Source: Candidatus Moraniibacteriota bacterium
GTDB lineage: Bacteria; Patescibacteriota; Minisyncoccia; Moranbacterales; UBA1568
Reading direction: 5' to 3'
DNA: 38,891 bases
NCBI GenBank assembly: GCA_008012175.1
Contig: SSEF01000025.1
Span: 1-38,891 of the forward strand
The translations under genes and the position numbers were made by a program. The notes beneath the pieces are model-generated. The model was not told the origin of the DNA and made no database searches. It saw nothing but the letters and a program-made list of their open reading frames with translations. This document shows, piece by piece, positions 38,677-38,891 of the stretch. Position 1 is the stretch's first letter; each line of letters opens with the position of its first letter.

Positions 38677-38891
38677 ATGACGAAGCAAAAACTTCTCCTC
38701 ATTGGGACCGTAGTCCTTGTTTCATGGTCTTTTGTGGCCTATTCATTTTTTAAAGTCAAGACTGAGGATAACGTTCAAAAAGTAGTCCCTGGCCTTGCTC
38801 TGAATGAGCAATTCAAGGAAAGTGGTATTATTTCCCATTCGGCACAAAACAAAGGGATTGAGTTTAGGCCAAATTTCAATGAGTTTAGTGA
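38677..38891 (+). CDS. Membrane-anchored protein, 3' end outside the window
   Basis: The frame is open from ATG 38677 to the end of the window (71 codons). The N-terminus MTKQKLLLIGTVVLVSWSFVA is a signal peptide or anchor, followed by a soluble Lys/Glu/Asn-rich part (KTEDNVQKVVPGLALNEQF). Family unknown; it recalls extracytoplasmic chains with a single anchor. It begins 34 bp from the end of the insertion sequence, so its original promoter region is probably interrupted. TATACT directly abuts the ATG. Base composition is more AT-rich than the ribosomal region. Confidence 0.7.
   Translation, partial: MTKQKLLLIGTVVLVSWSFVAYSFFKVKTEDNVQKVVPGLALNEQFKESGIISHSAQNKGIEFRPNFNEFS

Overview
The window looks like a chromosome segment of a Candidate Phyla Radiation (Patescibacteria) bacterium with a mid-50s GC content. 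The evidence is a 16S rRNA with several non-canonical but base-pair-compensated positions and an expanded helix 40, an RNA polymerase alpha subunit without its C-terminal domain, a short EF-Ts, and many lineage-restricted membrane or low-complexity proteins. UGA is a normal stop (for example the ATGA junction after rmuC), so the UGA-glycine code of Gracilibacteria/Absconditabacteria does not apply. A class or order assignment would be guesswork.

Layout. 1-8070: a same-strand cluster of four unrecognised proteins ending in a VirD4/TraG-like ATPase; a shared terminator faces an 823-residue phosphatase-like/propeller membrane protein on the minus strand. 10692-14415: an operon with its own promoter and terminator (winged-helix regulator, RmuC, small membrane protein, WecA/TagO-type glycosyl-1-phosphate transferase, DUF192 protein). 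14465-15790: a minus-strand membrane protein, an AT-rich gap with dyads, and a 28-residue lysine-rich peptide gene with a structured leader and a very strong Shine-Dalgarno. 15774-18736: prmC, a small membrane protein with its own promoter, prfA and rpmE. 18767-21234: rpsB, tsf and a TPR protein. 21290-22423: five tRNAs (Thr-TGT, Tyr-GTA, Thr-GGT, Trp-CCA, Glu-CTC) interleaved with a membrane protein and rpmG. 22407-22600: duplicated and inverted pieces of the tRNA-Glu 3' end, an attachment-site-like scar, followed by pyrF and an orphan gene. 24248-26989: a DEDDy exonuclease, a possible coupled 44-residue peptide, a polyprenyl synthase and UppS. 27051-31273: infA-rpmJ-rpsM-rpsK-rpsD-rpoA-rplQ-rplM-rpsI as one operon. 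31276-35244: a degenerate HD-GYP-like protein, a PEGA/propeller protein and two small unknowns. 35363-37670: a 16S rRNA unit without a linked 23S, with a long structured trailer ending in an attenuator-like terminator. 37717-38643: an IS481-like element with 20-bp perfect ends. A 5'-complete but truncated gene leaves the window at the right.

Regulatory grammar. At least nine promoters read as TTGAC-type -35, exactly 17 bp, TATACT/TATCCT-type -10. Most core genes (rpsD, rpoA, rplM, rpsI, prfA, prmC, tsf, uppS) have no visible Shine-Dalgarno, while several accessory genes have strong ones. The 16S tail itself carries CAUCC where the canonical anti-Shine-Dalgarno has CCUCC.

Most noteworthy: the altered anti-Shine-Dalgarno; the two compensated exchanges at universally conserved 16S positions (505-507/524-526 and 921/1396), which also spoil universal primers; the stand-alone 16S unit with a structured trailer and mutually exclusive hairpins; the alpha subunit without CTD together with a GC-rich region upstream of the rRNA promoter; and the lysine-rich micro-gene.
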